DNA of 64,000 nucleotides from contig NZ_CP141266.1 in the NCBI RefSeq assembly GCF_030540775.2, positions 1,599,001 to 1,663,000 on the forward strand. The letters are read 5' to 3'. The notes beneath the pieces were generated by a model. That model did not search any database. It saw nothing but the letters and a program-made list of their open reading frames with translations, and was not told the DNA's origin. Source of the DNA: Flavivirga abyssicola (GTDB lineage Bacteria > Bacteroidota > Bacteroidia > Flavobacteriales > Flavobacteriaceae). Of this stretch, positions 1 to 8,684 are shown in pieces; position 1 is the first letter of the stretch; each line of letters opens with the position of its first letter. The translations under genes were made by a program, and so were the position numbers.

Positions 1-417
1 GTGAGCGACAATTTGCATTATGTTAAAATAAAAATTCCCTTAAGTTTTAAAAATAGAAATTTTGTCGGATCTATATTTGGTGGTAGTTTATTTTCGGCTA
101 CAGACCCGATTTACATGATTCAACTTATGAATATTTTAGGTGAAGATTATATTGTTTGGGATAAAGCTGCATCTATAAAATATAAACGTCCAGGAAAAGA
201 TACACTATATTGTGAATTCGAGTTTAGTATTGATGAAATTAACACTTTTAAAAAGGATATATCCAACAAAGGTGAAATAGATATTGTAAAGACCCCAACG
301 ATAGTAGACAAAGAAGGGAACACCATAGCAGAATTGAGTAAAACTATTTATGTTGCCAATAAAGCATTCTATAAAGAAAAACGCAAACAGAAAGAAAGCT
401 ATAAATCTTCATTATAA
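1..417 (+). CDS. DUF4442 (hotdog-fold, PaaI-like) protein, probably 5'-truncated
   Basis: The reading frame is open from the first base to a stop at 415-417 (138 codons). The segment around residues 16-45 (RNFVGSIFGGSLFSATDP) is the conserved core of DUF4442 proteins, which have the hotdog fold of acyl-CoA thioesterases. Family members usually have some 15-25 more N-terminal residues, so the GTG at position 1 is probably an internal codon and the true start lies outside the window. The C-terminal 15 residues are lysine-rich. No substrate can be inferred. A 32-bp gap separates it from the following hydrolase gene, so co-transcription is possible. Confidence 0.75.
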   Translation: MSDNLHYVKIKIPLSFKNRNFVGSIFGGSLFSATDPIYMIQLMNILGEDYIVWDKAASIKYKRPGKDTLYCEFEFSIDEINTFKKDISNKGEIDIVKTPTIVDKEGNTIAELSKTIYVANKAFYKEKRKQKESYKSSL

Positions 418-449
418 ATTATTATATTTAATCGAATAAAAAATTTATA

Positions 450-1595
450 ATGAAATTACTCAAAAAACTTTTAAAATGGATCGCTATAATCATCGGTGTT
501 ATTATTCTATTACTTTACATTTTTGACTATAGCTATATTTTAAGGGGTGTCCGTATTGTTTACTTAACTGGGCACAAAACGGTTTTCATAGATGACTATC
601 CTTACTTTGAAAATGATACTATTAAAAGCGGAGATAATTTTCAGCCTTGGTTATTACATAAAAAATATAATAATGCTAAACCTACCGAAAAATTAAATAA
701 GATTAATAGTGAATTAGAAACTGTTGCCTATTTAATTATTAAAAATGATAGTATTTTTTACGAGTGGTACGCTCCTAATTATGGAAAAGAATCTAAGACA
801 AATTCTTTTTCTGTAACAAAAAGCATTACTACATCTATGCTTGGCAAAGCTATTATGGATGGTTATATTAAAAGCTTAGACCAACCTGTTACTGACTTTT
901 ACCCAGAATATGGTGATATAAAAACAACTGTTGGTGATTTGGCTTCCATGGCTTCTGGTTTAAATTGGGTGGAACATTATACGAGCCCTTTTTCTCTAAC
1001 TGCAAGAGCCAATTATGATGATGATTTAGCTGAAACCATTTTAAATCTTAAAGCAGTTAAAACACCAGGAAAAGAATTTGAATATTTAAGTGGAAACACT
1101 CAACTATTAGGCATGATAATTCAAAAAGCTACAGGAAAAACCTTAGCTAATTACCTTTCAGAAAGTTTTTGGAAACCAATGGGAGCATCTCAAGACGCAT
1201 TATGGCAGGTAGATGACGAAGAAAACAGATTAGCAAAAACGTTTTGTTGTATCTCTAGTAATGCTAGGGATTTTGCGCGCTTTGGTAAGCTTTATAAAGA
1301 TTATGGCAAATGGAATGGCAAACAAATTTTAGATTCTGTTTTTGTAGCAAAATCGATGTCACCCCGATTTGCCAATAGCCCAGAATATGGTTACGGATGG
1401 TGGATAAAAAAAATGAAAAAGAAACGTTTTTTTCTAATGCGAGGGCATCACAGTCAGTACATAATTGTTGAACCAAATGACAATGTGATTATTGTAAGAT
1501 TAGGACACCATACCTCAGCTGATGAAGGTAAAAAACCTTTTACCATAGATACTGATATCTACATTGAAGAAGCCTATAAGATGTTAAATCAATGA
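450..1595 (+). CDS. Membrane-anchored serine hydrolase, class C beta-lactamase family
   Basis: The 381-residue protein has a hydrophobic N-terminal anchor (about residues 8-26). It belongs to the class C beta-lactamase / DD-peptidase-like superfamily. The nucleophile motif S-V-T-K is at 121-124, a YLSGN segment at 212-216 occupies the place of the YxN motif, and an RGHHSQ segment near the C-terminus fits the third (KTG-like or HxG) motif. It is probably periplasmic and membrane-tethered; family members act on esters, beta-lactams or D-amino-acid peptides, and the substrate cannot be told here. Its stop overlaps the start of the exonuclease gene by 4 bp (ATGA), suggesting translational coupling. 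Confidence 0.85.
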   Translation: MKLLKKLLKWIAIIIGVIILLLYIFDYSYILRGVRIVYLTGHKTVFIDDYPYFENDTIKSGDNFQPWLLHKKYNNAKPTEKLNKINSELETVAYLIIKNDSIFYEWYAPNYGKESKTNSFSVTKSITTSMLGKAIMDGYIKSLDQPVTDFYPEYGDIKTTVGDLASMASGLNWVEHYTSPFSLTARANYDDDLAETILNLKAVKTPGKEFEYLSGNTQLLGMIIQKATGKTLANYLSESFWKPMGASQDALWQVDDEENRLAKTFCCISSNARDFARFGKLYKDYGKWNGKQILDSVFVAKSMSPRFANSPEYGYGWWIKKMKKKRFFLMRGHHSQYIIVEPNDNVIIVRLGHHTSADEGKKPFTIDTDIYIEEAYKMLNQ

Positions 1596-2305
1596 TTTCA
1601 AAACTAAATTTAGAAAATATCTTATTTCTAGACATTGAAACTGTTCCTGAAACACAGTATTTTTCAGAGTTAGATGAAGATAAACAAGCCCTTTGGGACA
1701 AAAAATCCCAATACCAACGCAAAGACGAATTTACCGCCGAAGAATTTTACGATCGTGCTGGGATTTGGGCTGAATTTGGAAAAATAGTCTGTATCTCCGT
1801 TGGATATTTTAATATTTTAAATGATGTACGCACCTTTAGAGTGACCTCATTTTATGGTGATGAAATTAAAATTTTAAAAGATTTTAAGAACTTATTAATC
1901 TCGCATTTTAGTGAAACAAAACATCTTCTCTGTGCTCATAATGGTAAAGAATTTGACTTTCCCTACATTGCACGTCGCATGATAATTAATAACATTGAAT
2001 TACCTTATAAACTAAATCTCTTTGGAAAAAAGCCCTGGGAAGTACCTCATTTGGATACTTTAGAATTATGGAAATTTGGAGATTATAAAAGTTATACCTC
2101 ATTAAAATTATTAACTAATGTTTTAGGAATTCCTTCACCAAAAGATGATATTGATGGTAGTGAAGTATATCGCGTATATTATGAAGAAAATGAAGTTGAT
2201 AGAATTATTATTTATTGTGAAAAAGATACCATTGCTGTAGCTCAAATATTTTTAAGATTGCGCGGTGATGACCTTTTAATTGATGATGAAATTATTCACA
2301 TTTAA
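1592..2305 (+). CDS. Predicted 3'-5' exonuclease, PolB-like DEDDy family
   Basis: The 237-residue protein carries a DnaQ-like exonuclease fold. Motif I is FLDIETVP (D14, E16), motif II lies in AHNGKEFDFPYIARRM (D122), and motif III is YCEKD (Y208, D212), together giving the DEDDy two-metal catalytic set. It has no polymerase domain, like the stand-alone PolB-like exonucleases common in Bacteroidota. A role in DNA or RNA end trimming is expected; the substrate is unknown. It is coupled by an ATGA overlap to the hydrolase upstream and by a 1-bp overlap (TAATG) to the ABC ATPase downstream. Confidence 0.85.
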   Translation: MISKLNLENILFLDIETVPETQYFSELDEDKQALWDKKSQYQRKDEFTAEEFYDRAGIWAEFGKIVCISVGYFNILNDVRTFRVTSFYGDEIKILKDFKNLLISHFSETKHLLCAHNGKEFDFPYIARRMIINNIELPYKLNLFGKKPWEVPHLDTLELWKFGDYKSYTSLKLLTNVLGIPSPKDDIDGSEVYRVYYEENEVDRIIIYCEKDTIAVAQIFLRLRGDDLLIDDEIIHI

Positions 2306-3981
2306 TGCAAGAAAACATTATTTTAAAGATTAAGGATCTTTCCATTTCATTTGGAAATAATGACGTGATTCACAATATTTCATATCATCTAAATAAAAAT
2401 GAAATATTGGGTATTGTGGGAGAATCTGGCTCAGGAAAATCAGTATCCTCTTTGGCTATTTTAGGTTTGCTTCCAAAAAAGATTTCAAAAATCACCTCTG
2501 GCAGTATTATTTATAATAATAAAGATTTAACTAATCTTGCTCCAAAAGCATTTCAAAATATTCGAGGGAAAAAAATTGCCATGATTTTCCAGGAACCTAT
2601 GAGTTCTTTAAACCCTTCAATGACCTGTGGAAAACAGGTTCAGGAAATATTATTACAGCATACTAAGCTTTCTAAACAAGAATCAAAAGATGAAACTATA
2701 TTATTATTTGAAAAAGTAAAACTTCCAGACGCAGTAAGAGTCTATAACTCTTATCCACATGAAATTTCTGGCGGACAGAAACAACGTGTTATGATTGCCA
2801 TGGCCATTGCTTGTAAACCAGATATTTTAATTGCTGATGAGCCAACCACAGCGCTAGATGTTACCGTTCAAAAGGAAATTATTAAACTACTAAAGACTTT
2901 ACAAGTCGACACAAAAATGAGTGTTATTTTCATTACTCACGATTTGGCTTTAATTTCCGAAATAGCAGATAGAGTTTTAGTTATGTATAAAGGCGATATT
3001 GTTGAACAAGGTGATGTTTCAACTATTTTTAAAGCTCCAAAACATGTTTATACTAAAGCACTTATTAACTCACGTCCCTCTTTAGATACACGATTAAAAA
3101 CATTACCAACTATAGACGATTATTTAAATAATACGACTTCAAATGACGTTATAACGATTGAGCAACGTAAACTTCAACATAAAAAACTATACAACAAAGC
3201 CCCTCTGCTAGAGGTTATAAATGTTGAAAAAGAATATATATCTAAATCAGGTTGGTTTACTAAACCAGAATCATTTAAGGCTGTAAACGATGTTAGTTTC
3301 AAGTTATACGAAGGCGAAACATTAGGGTTAGTAGGTGAATCTGGCTGTGGCAAATCTACACTAGGGAATGCCATCCTTCAATTAGACAAGGCAACTGCTG
3401 GACAAATATTATATAATGGAACTGATATTACTAAATTGCCTAATTCTGAAATTAAAAAGCTACGGAAAGATATCCAAATTATTTTTCAGGATCCATACTC
3501 CTCATTAAACCCCAGAATTCCTATTGGCGAAGCTATCATGGAGCCGATGAAGGTTCATAATCTTTTTTCGGATAGCGAACGAAAAGAAAAGGCTATTGAT
3601 ATTTTAAACCGTGTTGGCTTATCTGAAGATTATTTTGACCGTTATCCTCATGAATTTTCAGGGGGACAAAGACAGCGTATTGGAATTGCAAGAACCATTG
3701 CTTTACAACCCAAATTAATTGTGTGTGATGAGTCCGTTTCTGCATTAGACATATCGGTTCAAGCTCAAGTTTTAAACCTCTTGAATGAGCTTAAAGAAAC
3801 TTTTGGCTTTACATATATTTTCATTTCACACGATTTGGCCGTTGTAAAATATATGTCCGATCAATTACTGGTAATGAATAAAGGTAAGATTGAAGAATTA
3901 GGTGATGCAGATGTTATCTATAGCACACCGAAAAAAGAATATACTAAAAAATTAATTGAAGCCATCCCTAAGGGATTATAA
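2305..3981 (+). CDS. Double ATP-binding ABC protein, oligopeptide/nickel type (YejF/GsiA-like)
   Basis: 558 residues with two ABC ATPase modules in tandem. Module 1 has Walker A GESGSGKS (39-46), signature SGGQKQR and Walker [12 protein letters not shown]; module 2 has Walker A GESGCGKS (about 343-350), signature SGGQRQR and Walker [12 protein letters not shown]. Each module ends with an oligo_HPY-like tail ([15 protein letters not shown] in module 2). This architecture corresponds to fused OppD-OppF ATPases of dipeptide/oligopeptide importers. No permease or binding protein gene lies in the window, so partner subunits must be encoded elsewhere. It is the last gene of the + strand operon. Confidence 0.9.
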   Translation: MQENIILKIKDLSISFGNNDVIHNISYHLNKNEILGIVGESGSGKSVSSLAILGLLPKKISKITSGSIIYNNKDLTNLAPKAFQNIRGKKIAMIFQEPMSSLNPSMTCGKQVQEILLQHTKLSKQESKDETILLFEKVKLPDAVRVYNSYPHEISGGQKQRVMIAMAIACKPDILIADEPTTALDVTVQKEIIKLLKTLQVDTKMSVIFITHDLALISEIADRVLVMYKGDIVEQGDVSTIFKAPKHVYTKALINSRPSLDTRLKTLPTIDDYLNNTTSNDVITIEQRKLQHKKLYNKAPLLEVINVEKEYISKSGWFTKPESFKAVNDVSFKLYEGETLGLVGESGCGKSTLGNAILQLDKATAGQILYNGTDITKLPNSEIKKLRKDIQIIFQDPYSSLNPRIPIGEAIMEPMKVHNLFSDSERKEKAIDILNRVGLSEDYFDRYPHEFSGGQRQRIGIARTIALQPKLIVCDESVSALDISVQAQVLNLLNELKETFGFTYIFISHDLAVVKYMSDQLLVMNKGKIEELGDADVIYSTPKKEYTKKLIEAIPKGL

Positions 3982-4104
3982 CATAAATATCTTTTTTGTT
4001 AGATACAGTAGGCTTTTTAAAAATCGTAAATTCTCTTTAATGGTTTCTTTGAATCTACTTTCATTTAATGTAGGTTGTTCAGGTAGATTTGTTGCAAATT
4101 TCAT
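3976..4104 (-). CDS. Possible small protein, 42 codons
   Basis: An ATG-initiated frame of 42 codons (begins MKFATNLPEQPTLNESRFK) occupies part of the 380-bp gap after the ABC gene and runs against it, overlapping the ABC stop codon by 6 bp. The predicted peptide is basic, with an amphipathic-looking C-terminal half. I recognise no family. It could be a real small protein, a remnant of a larger gene or chance; composition is the only support. Confidence 0.25.
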   Translation of the reverse strand: MKFATNLPEQPTLNESRFKETIKENLRFLKSLLYLTKKIFML

Positions 4105-4305
4105 AAGTTTTCAATTTATGGTAGATTTGGGGGAAATCTATTATAATATTTGGTTTCTTTTGGGGTTAACAAATATGGAACTTTTTTTCAATAAATCAGA
4201 TTAAAAACATAAAAAATCGATGAAATGCATTTATTTTTAACATTTCCATCGAATGAATAATAATTTATATGCTTTCAAAGAATCTTTAATTAGAAATTTC
4301 TAATT

Positions 4306-4340
4306 AAAAAACCCTCAAGCATTCCTGCTTGAGGGTTTTT
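4306..4340 (-). terminator. Rho-independent terminator after scoB
   Basis: A strong hairpin with stem CCCTCAAGC/GCTTGAGGG and a 6-nt loop (ATTCCT) is flanked by A-runs and T-runs. It lies about 20 bp beyond the scoB stop on the minus strand. The flanking sequence also allows termination of plus-strand transcripts. Confidence 0.85.
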
Positions 4341-4361
4341 ATTTTTTAGTCTAAGAATATA

Positions 4362-5015
4362 TTACAATACCATTTCTGGAATATCTCTATCAACAATTAA
4401 GCTACCCTCGGTGGCATTTTTTATCTCTTCTACAGATACTCCTGGGGCACGTTCTAAAAGTTTAAACCCATTGTTTGTCACCTCAAGAACGGCCATATTA
4501 GTTACGATCTTTTTTACACAGCCTACACCTGTTAATGGCAATGAGCATTGTTTTAAAAGTTTAGATTCACCTCTTTTATTTGTATGCATCATAGCAACAA
4601 TAATATTTTCTGCACTAGCAACTAAGTCCATCGCACCTCCCATACCCTTTACCATTTTACCTGGGATCTTCCAATTAGCTATATCTCCATTTTCTGCAAC
4701 TTCCATAGCCCCCAAAATGGTTAGGTCTACATGTTGTCCTCGTATCATAGAGAAGCTCATTGCTGAATCAAAAAAACTAGCTCCTGGCAATGTCGTTATG
4801 GTTTGCTTTCCTGCATTTATAATATCGGCATCTTCTTCACCTTCAAATGGAAATGGCCCCATACCTAAAACACCATTTTCACTTTGAAATTCTACTTCTA
4901 TATCGCTTCTTACATAATTTGCAACCAAAGTAGGTATACCTATTCCTAGGTTAACATAATATCCATTCTTTACTTCTTTAGCTATTCGTTTTGCTATTCC
5001 GGTTTTATCTAACAT
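4362..5015 (-). CDS. scoB: 3-oxoacid CoA-transferase subunit B
   Basis: The 217-residue protein matches the beta subunit of family I CoA-transferases (succinyl-CoA:3-ketoacid or acetate/butyrate-acetoacetate type). The catalytic glutamate lies in the SENG motif (E46), after the LGIGIPTLVANYV segment. It works as an A2B2 or (AB)2 enzyme with the product of the next gene upstream, moving CoA between succinyl-CoA and acetoacetate and so feeding ketone bodies, leucine or fatty acid carbon into acetyl-CoA. A 24-bp inverted repeat pair lies immediately before its start. The exact donor and acceptor are inferred from family only. Confidence 0.92.
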   Translation of the reverse strand: MLDKTGIAKRIAKEVKNGYYVNLGIGIPTLVANYVRSDIEVEFQSENGVLGMGPFPFEGEEDADIINAGKQTITTLPGASFFDSAMSFSMIRGQHVDLTILGAMEVAENGDIANWKIPGKMVKGMGGAMDLVASAENIIVAMMHTNKRGESKLLKQCSLPLTGVGCVKKIVTNMAVLEVTNNGFKLLERAPGVSVEEIKNATEGSLIVDRDIPEMVL

Positions 5016-5020
5016 AATTT

Positions 5021-5100
5021 TGTCATTCCTGCGAAGGCAGGAATCTTTTTAATTAAAACTTAATTTTTAAAAGTGAATTCCTGCCTTCGCAGGAATGACA
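5021..5100. repeat. Paired palindrome (24-bp perfect inverted repeat) before scoB
   Basis: Positions 5021-5044 and 5077-5100 are perfect reverse complements (24 bp). Each arm is itself a short palindrome built on ATTCCTGC...GCAGGAAT, so the RNA can form either two small hairpins or one long one. It lies between scoA and scoB, 5 bp before the scoB start. Related palindromes occur at 22235, 23271, 33997, 34392 and, in diverged form, 35444. Confidence 0.85.
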
Positions 5101-5194
5101 AGTAATCGCCTTGTTCTTTCTACTTTTTTTAATTCATCTAATGTAAATATTTATATATCCCCTCCCACTTACAAACATAGGGGATGACAATCAC

Positions 5195-5896
5195 TTATTC
5201 CCTTGGTCTAACGGTTCGCTGTTCAATACGTTTTTCATAATGAGCTCCTTGAAAAATACGTTGCACAAAAATTCCAGGAATATGAATTTGATTGGGATCT
5301 AATGTCCCTAAGGGCACTAACTCTTCAACCTCAGCTACTGTTATTTTTGCAGCACCACACATATTGGGGTTAAAGTTCCTAGAGGTTCCTTTAAAAATTA
5401 AATTCCCTGCAGCATCTCCCTTCCATGCTTTTACAAATGCAAAATCGGCTTTAAAAGCATGCTCCAGCACATACATTTTTCCATCAAAATCTCTGGTTTC
5501 TTTACCTTCAGCTACTTCAGTCCCAAAACCTGCTGGTGTATAAACAGCTGGAAAACCGGCTTGTGCTGCACGACAACGCTCTGCTAAAGTTCCTTGAGGA
5601 ATCAATTCTACATCTAATTCGCCTGAAAGCATTTGACGTTCAAACTCATCATTTTCACCCACATAAGATGAAACCATTTTCTTTATTTGTTTTTTTTGAA
5701 GAAGTAACCCTAATCCAAAATCATCAACGCCAGCATTATTTGAGATACATGTCAACCCTTTAACACCAAGTTTAACCAATTCAGAAATAGCATTTTCTGG
5801 AATACCACTAAGTCCAAAGCCTCCTAGCATGAGTGTCATGTTATCCGACACACCTTTTAAGGCATCTTGAACATTAGCAACTTTTTTATTAATCAT
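5195..5896 (-). CDS. scoA: 3-oxoacid CoA-transferase subunit A
   Basis: 233 residues matching the alpha subunit of family I CoA-transferases. The glycine-rich CoA-binding segment [10 protein letters not shown] spans 25-34 and the ISNNAG segment follows. Length is typical. It precedes scoB on the same strand with a 179-bp spacer holding the palindromic repeat, so the two are probably one transcript with the hairpin between the cistrons. Together they form the heteromeric enzyme. A possible start region is AT-rich with no ribosome-binding site visible, as is usual in this phylum. Confidence 0.92.
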   Translation of the reverse strand: MINKKVANVQDALKGVSDNMTLMLGGFGLSGIPENAISELVKLGVKGLTCISNNAGVDDFGLGLLLQKKQIKKMVSSYVGENDEFERQMLSGELDVELIPQGTLAERCRAAQAGFPAVYTPAGFGTEVAEGKETRDFDGKMYVLEHAFKADFAFVKAWKGDAAGNLIFKGTSRNFNPNMCGAAKITVAEVEELVPLGTLDPNQIHIPGIFVQRIFQGAHYEKRIEQRTVRPRE

Positions 5897-6021
5897 TTTT
5901 ATTAAATTTTTACTGTATAAATTTACGTATAATTGAATTATTTTTAAAATTATTACCCAATAAGTTCTTTATCAATAAAATTAAACGATTAATATAGAAT
6001 TTTGCCCGTTGAAAAAACAAT

Positions 6022-6053
6022 AAAAAAACCATTCGTTTCGAATGGTTTTTTTT
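6022..6053 (-). terminator. Bidirectional terminator after the first penicillin-binding protein gene
   Basis: Stem CCATTCG/CGAATGG with a 3-nt loop, flanked by seven A and eight T residues. It lies 24 bp past the stop of the minus-strand penicillin-binding protein gene at 6077 and ends the gldH/PBP transcript. Confidence 0.85.
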
Positions 6054-6076
6054 ATATATGCTAAAAAATTTATCTA

Positions 6077-8413
6077 CTAAAAACCGCCTAAATCATCAGG
6101 GATATCATCATTGGTATCATCATCAATAGTCTCTGAGGCTTTAGAGCAATCTACATTAATAGATAAGTTTGCTGGTTCTTCAAACGCTTCTTTAGAAACA
6201 TTTAATGTTTTATCTGCATAACAGCTTTTCATATATAAGCCCCAAATAGGTAATGCCATGGAAGCTCCTTGTCCGTAAGTTATAGATCTAAAATGTGCAG
6301 CTCTATCTTCTGCACCTACCCAAACACCTGTAACCAAATTAGGCACCATACCCATAAACCAACCATCACTCTGATTTTGAGTCGTTCCTGTCTTTCCTGC
6401 TATTGGGTTAGTAAATCCATAAGGGTAACCTGTTATTATTTCTTTGTACTCTGTTCTACTAGCTGCATATTTATGTCTTAACCTAGTTCCTGAACCTCCC
6501 TGTGTAACGCCTTCCATAAGTTTCACCGCAACATAAGCGGTTTCTTCATTTAAAACATCTCGTGTCTCTGGCTTAAATTGATATAAAATAGTTCCATTTT
6601 TATCTTCAATAGTGGTAACCATTACTGGTTTGGTATATACACCCTTATTGGCAAATGCAGCATAGGCTCCTACCATTTCGTAAACACTTATATCTGGGGT
6701 TCCTAAAGCTATGGACGGTACAGCTGGTATTTCAGACTCTATTCCTAAGTTTTTCGCTAAATCTACAACAGGTTGTGGCCCTACTTTATCAATTAACCTC
6801 GCAGTTATAGTATTTACAGAATTTGCCAAAGCATTCTTTAAAGTTCTAGTACCTCCATAATCATTCTCTCCTCCGGAATTTTTAGGACACCATTCTTCTG
6901 GATTACCGTGTTTATCTTTTTCTATACAAAAAGGCGTATCTGGAAATTCATCACAAGGCGAATAGTGTAATTGATCTATTGCTGCTGTATACACTAAAGG
7001 TTTAAATGTAGAGCCTATTTGACGTTTTCCCTGTTTTACCATGTCGTACTGAAAATGCCTATAATTCATACCGCCTACCCATGCTTTTACATGACCGGTT
7101 AAGGGATCCATAGACATCATTCCTGGTTTTAAAAACGATTTATAGTATCGCATAGAATCCATAGGTTTCATTATAGTATCCACTTCTGAAGGCTTACCGT
7201 CTTCCCATTTAAAGACTGTCATTTTAGTGGGCTTATCAAACGATGCTTCAATCTCGGCATCAGACTTTCCTGCTTTTTTTAATATTCTCCAGCGTTCGCC
7301 ACGTCTCATAGAGCGTTTCATTAAAGCTTTTATTTCTTCTCTATCTAACTCTAAAAATGGGGCTGTAGGGTTCCTTTTGGGTGTATTTTGGTTAAAAAAC
7401 TCAGCTTGCAGCCTAGGCATATGTTTTTGTACTGCTGCTTCAGCATATGTTTGCATACGTGAATCTATGGTTGTATAAATTTTCAACCCATCGTTATATA
7501 AACTATAATTTGTACCGTCTGGTTTCGGATTCTTCTTAATCCAGTCTTTCATAAAACCATCTAAATAACCTCTAAAATAAGTCGCAATACCATCTCGATG
7601 TGATTGTGGTGTGTAACGTAAATCCAACTCTGTTTTTTGAAGTGAATCTTTTACAGTTTCATTAATATAATCATAGTATTCCAATTGGTACAAAACAACA
7701 TTACGTCTGTTTCTCACTCCAACTGGATTTCTTCTAGGATTATACAATGAAGAGTTCTTAAACATTCCAACCAACATGGCGGATTCTTTCATACTTAATT
7801 CACCTGGTTCTTTATCAAAATAGATAGCAGCCGCACTACGGATACCATCTGCGTTGTTACCAAAATCGTAAATATTAAAATATTGTGCTATAATTTCTTC
7901 TTTAGTATACTGACGCTCTAAGCGTATAGCTATAATCCACTCTCTAAGCTTTTGAGAAAGCTTTTCTATTATATTTGCTTTTTCTCTTCTATGAAATAAT
8001 TGTTTTGCAAGTTGTTGAGAAATTGTACTAGCACCACCTTTTGTTCCTAAAAAAACAGCTGCTCTTATGGTTCCACGTGCATCAATTCCCGAATGCTCAT
8101 GGAAACGTGCATCTTCAGTAGCAATCAAAGCATCTACCAAATTTTGTGGTAATTCATCATAACCAACAGGTGTTCTATTATCATTTAAATAAAACTTTCC
8201 TAAGGTTTTTCCATCAGATGAAATAATTTCAGTTGCTAAATGGGTTTTGGGGTTTTCTAACACGGTGTGATCAGGCATTTCACCAAAAGCACCCCATGAA
8301 GCTAATAAAAAAATAAGAATTACAAGAAGTACTCCTCCTGTAAATAACATCCAAAACCAACGTATGTACTTTGAGAAATCTTGAGTAGTGGTTGCTTGCT
8401 TTTTTTTTGCCAT
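6077..8413 (-). CDS. Class A penicillin-binding protein 1A (distal paralogue)
   Basis: A bifunctional peptidoglycan synthase of 778 residues. A lysine-rich cytoplasmic N-terminus and one membrane segment (about 20-45) are followed by a GT51 glycosyltransferase domain (ATEDARFHEHSGID, GASTISQQLAKQLF, KEEIIAQYFN) and a transpeptidase domain with the motifs S-T-F-K, S-V-N and K-T-G-T. All catalytic motifs are intact, so the enzyme should be active. The C-terminal tail is acidic (DDDTNDDIPDDLGGF). It is the distal copy of a tandem duplication; its neighbour at 8685 is very similar over the whole length. Confidence 0.95.
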   Translation of the reverse strand: MAKKKQATTTQDFSKYIRWFWMLFTGGVLLVILIFLLASWGAFGEMPDHTVLENPKTHLATEIISSDGKTLGKFYLNDNRTPVGYDELPQNLVDALIATEDARFHEHSGIDARGTIRAAVFLGTKGGASTISQQLAKQLFHRREKANIIEKLSQKLREWIIAIRLERQYTKEEIIAQYFNIYDFGNNADGIRSAAAIYFDKEPGELSMKESAMLVGMFKNSSLYNPRRNPVGVRNRRNVVLYQLEYYDYINETVKDSLQKTELDLRYTPQSHRDGIATYFRGYLDGFMKDWIKKNPKPDGTNYSLYNDGLKIYTTIDSRMQTYAEAAVQKHMPRLQAEFFNQNTPKRNPTAPFLELDREEIKALMKRSMRRGERWRILKKAGKSDAEIEASFDKPTKMTVFKWEDGKPSEVDTIMKPMDSMRYYKSFLKPGMMSMDPLTGHVKAWVGGMNYRHFQYDMVKQGKRQIGSTFKPLVYTAAIDQLHYSPCDEFPDTPFCIEKDKHGNPEEWCPKNSGGENDYGGTRTLKNALANSVNTITARLIDKVGPQPVVDLAKNLGIESEIPAVPSIALGTPDISVYEMVGAYAAFANKGVYTKPVMVTTIEDKNGTILYQFKPETRDVLNEETAYVAVKLMEGVTQGGSGTRLRHKYAASRTEYKEIITGYPYGFTNPIAGKTGTTQNQSDGWFMGMVPNLVTGVWVGAEDRAAHFRSITYGQGASMALPIWGLYMKSCYADKTLNVSKEAFEEPANLSINVDCSKASETIDDDTNDDIPDDLGGF

Positions 8414-8483
8414 TAAACTTTATAATATTAATATTTTACTAGATATTATTCTGATAAAAATTCAGAATTATTAGAAATTCTAT

Positions 8484-8571
8484 TTATTTGTTTTGAGGTT
8501 TTTCAATTCTAAAACCTATATCTGTGATCCCTTCAAGTTCTATAATACTATTAACCTTGCCATTTTCTCGC
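8484..8571 (-). pseudogene. Remnant of the gldH 3' end between the two PBP genes
   Basis: On the minus strand this segment encodes the last 28 residues of GldH (from RENGKVN to KPQNK) followed by the same stop codon. It differs from the intact gldH at 11088 by a few substitutions, for example Ser for Gly after KVN. Similarity continues on the gene-distal side through the spacer to the PBP start, and breaks abruptly near 8572 (matching 11175 in the intact gene). It has no start codon and is a by-product of the tandem duplication of PBP with its upstream flank. Confidence 0.85.
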
Positions 8572-8684
8572 CTACTAGCGCTTGTTTGTAACGAGTGCTT
8601 TAAAACCTCACAAACGACACACAAAATATGATATCTTACCTAATTTTGCTCAAACATATCTTTTTTATTCTTTAAACAAATTTA

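Noticed and set aside
3956-4204. Plus-strand frame of 82 codons overlapping the end of the ABC ATPase
   Set aside because: Starts inside the ABC gene in another frame and its composition (Phe, Leu, Asn runs) is that of untranslated AT-rich DNA.
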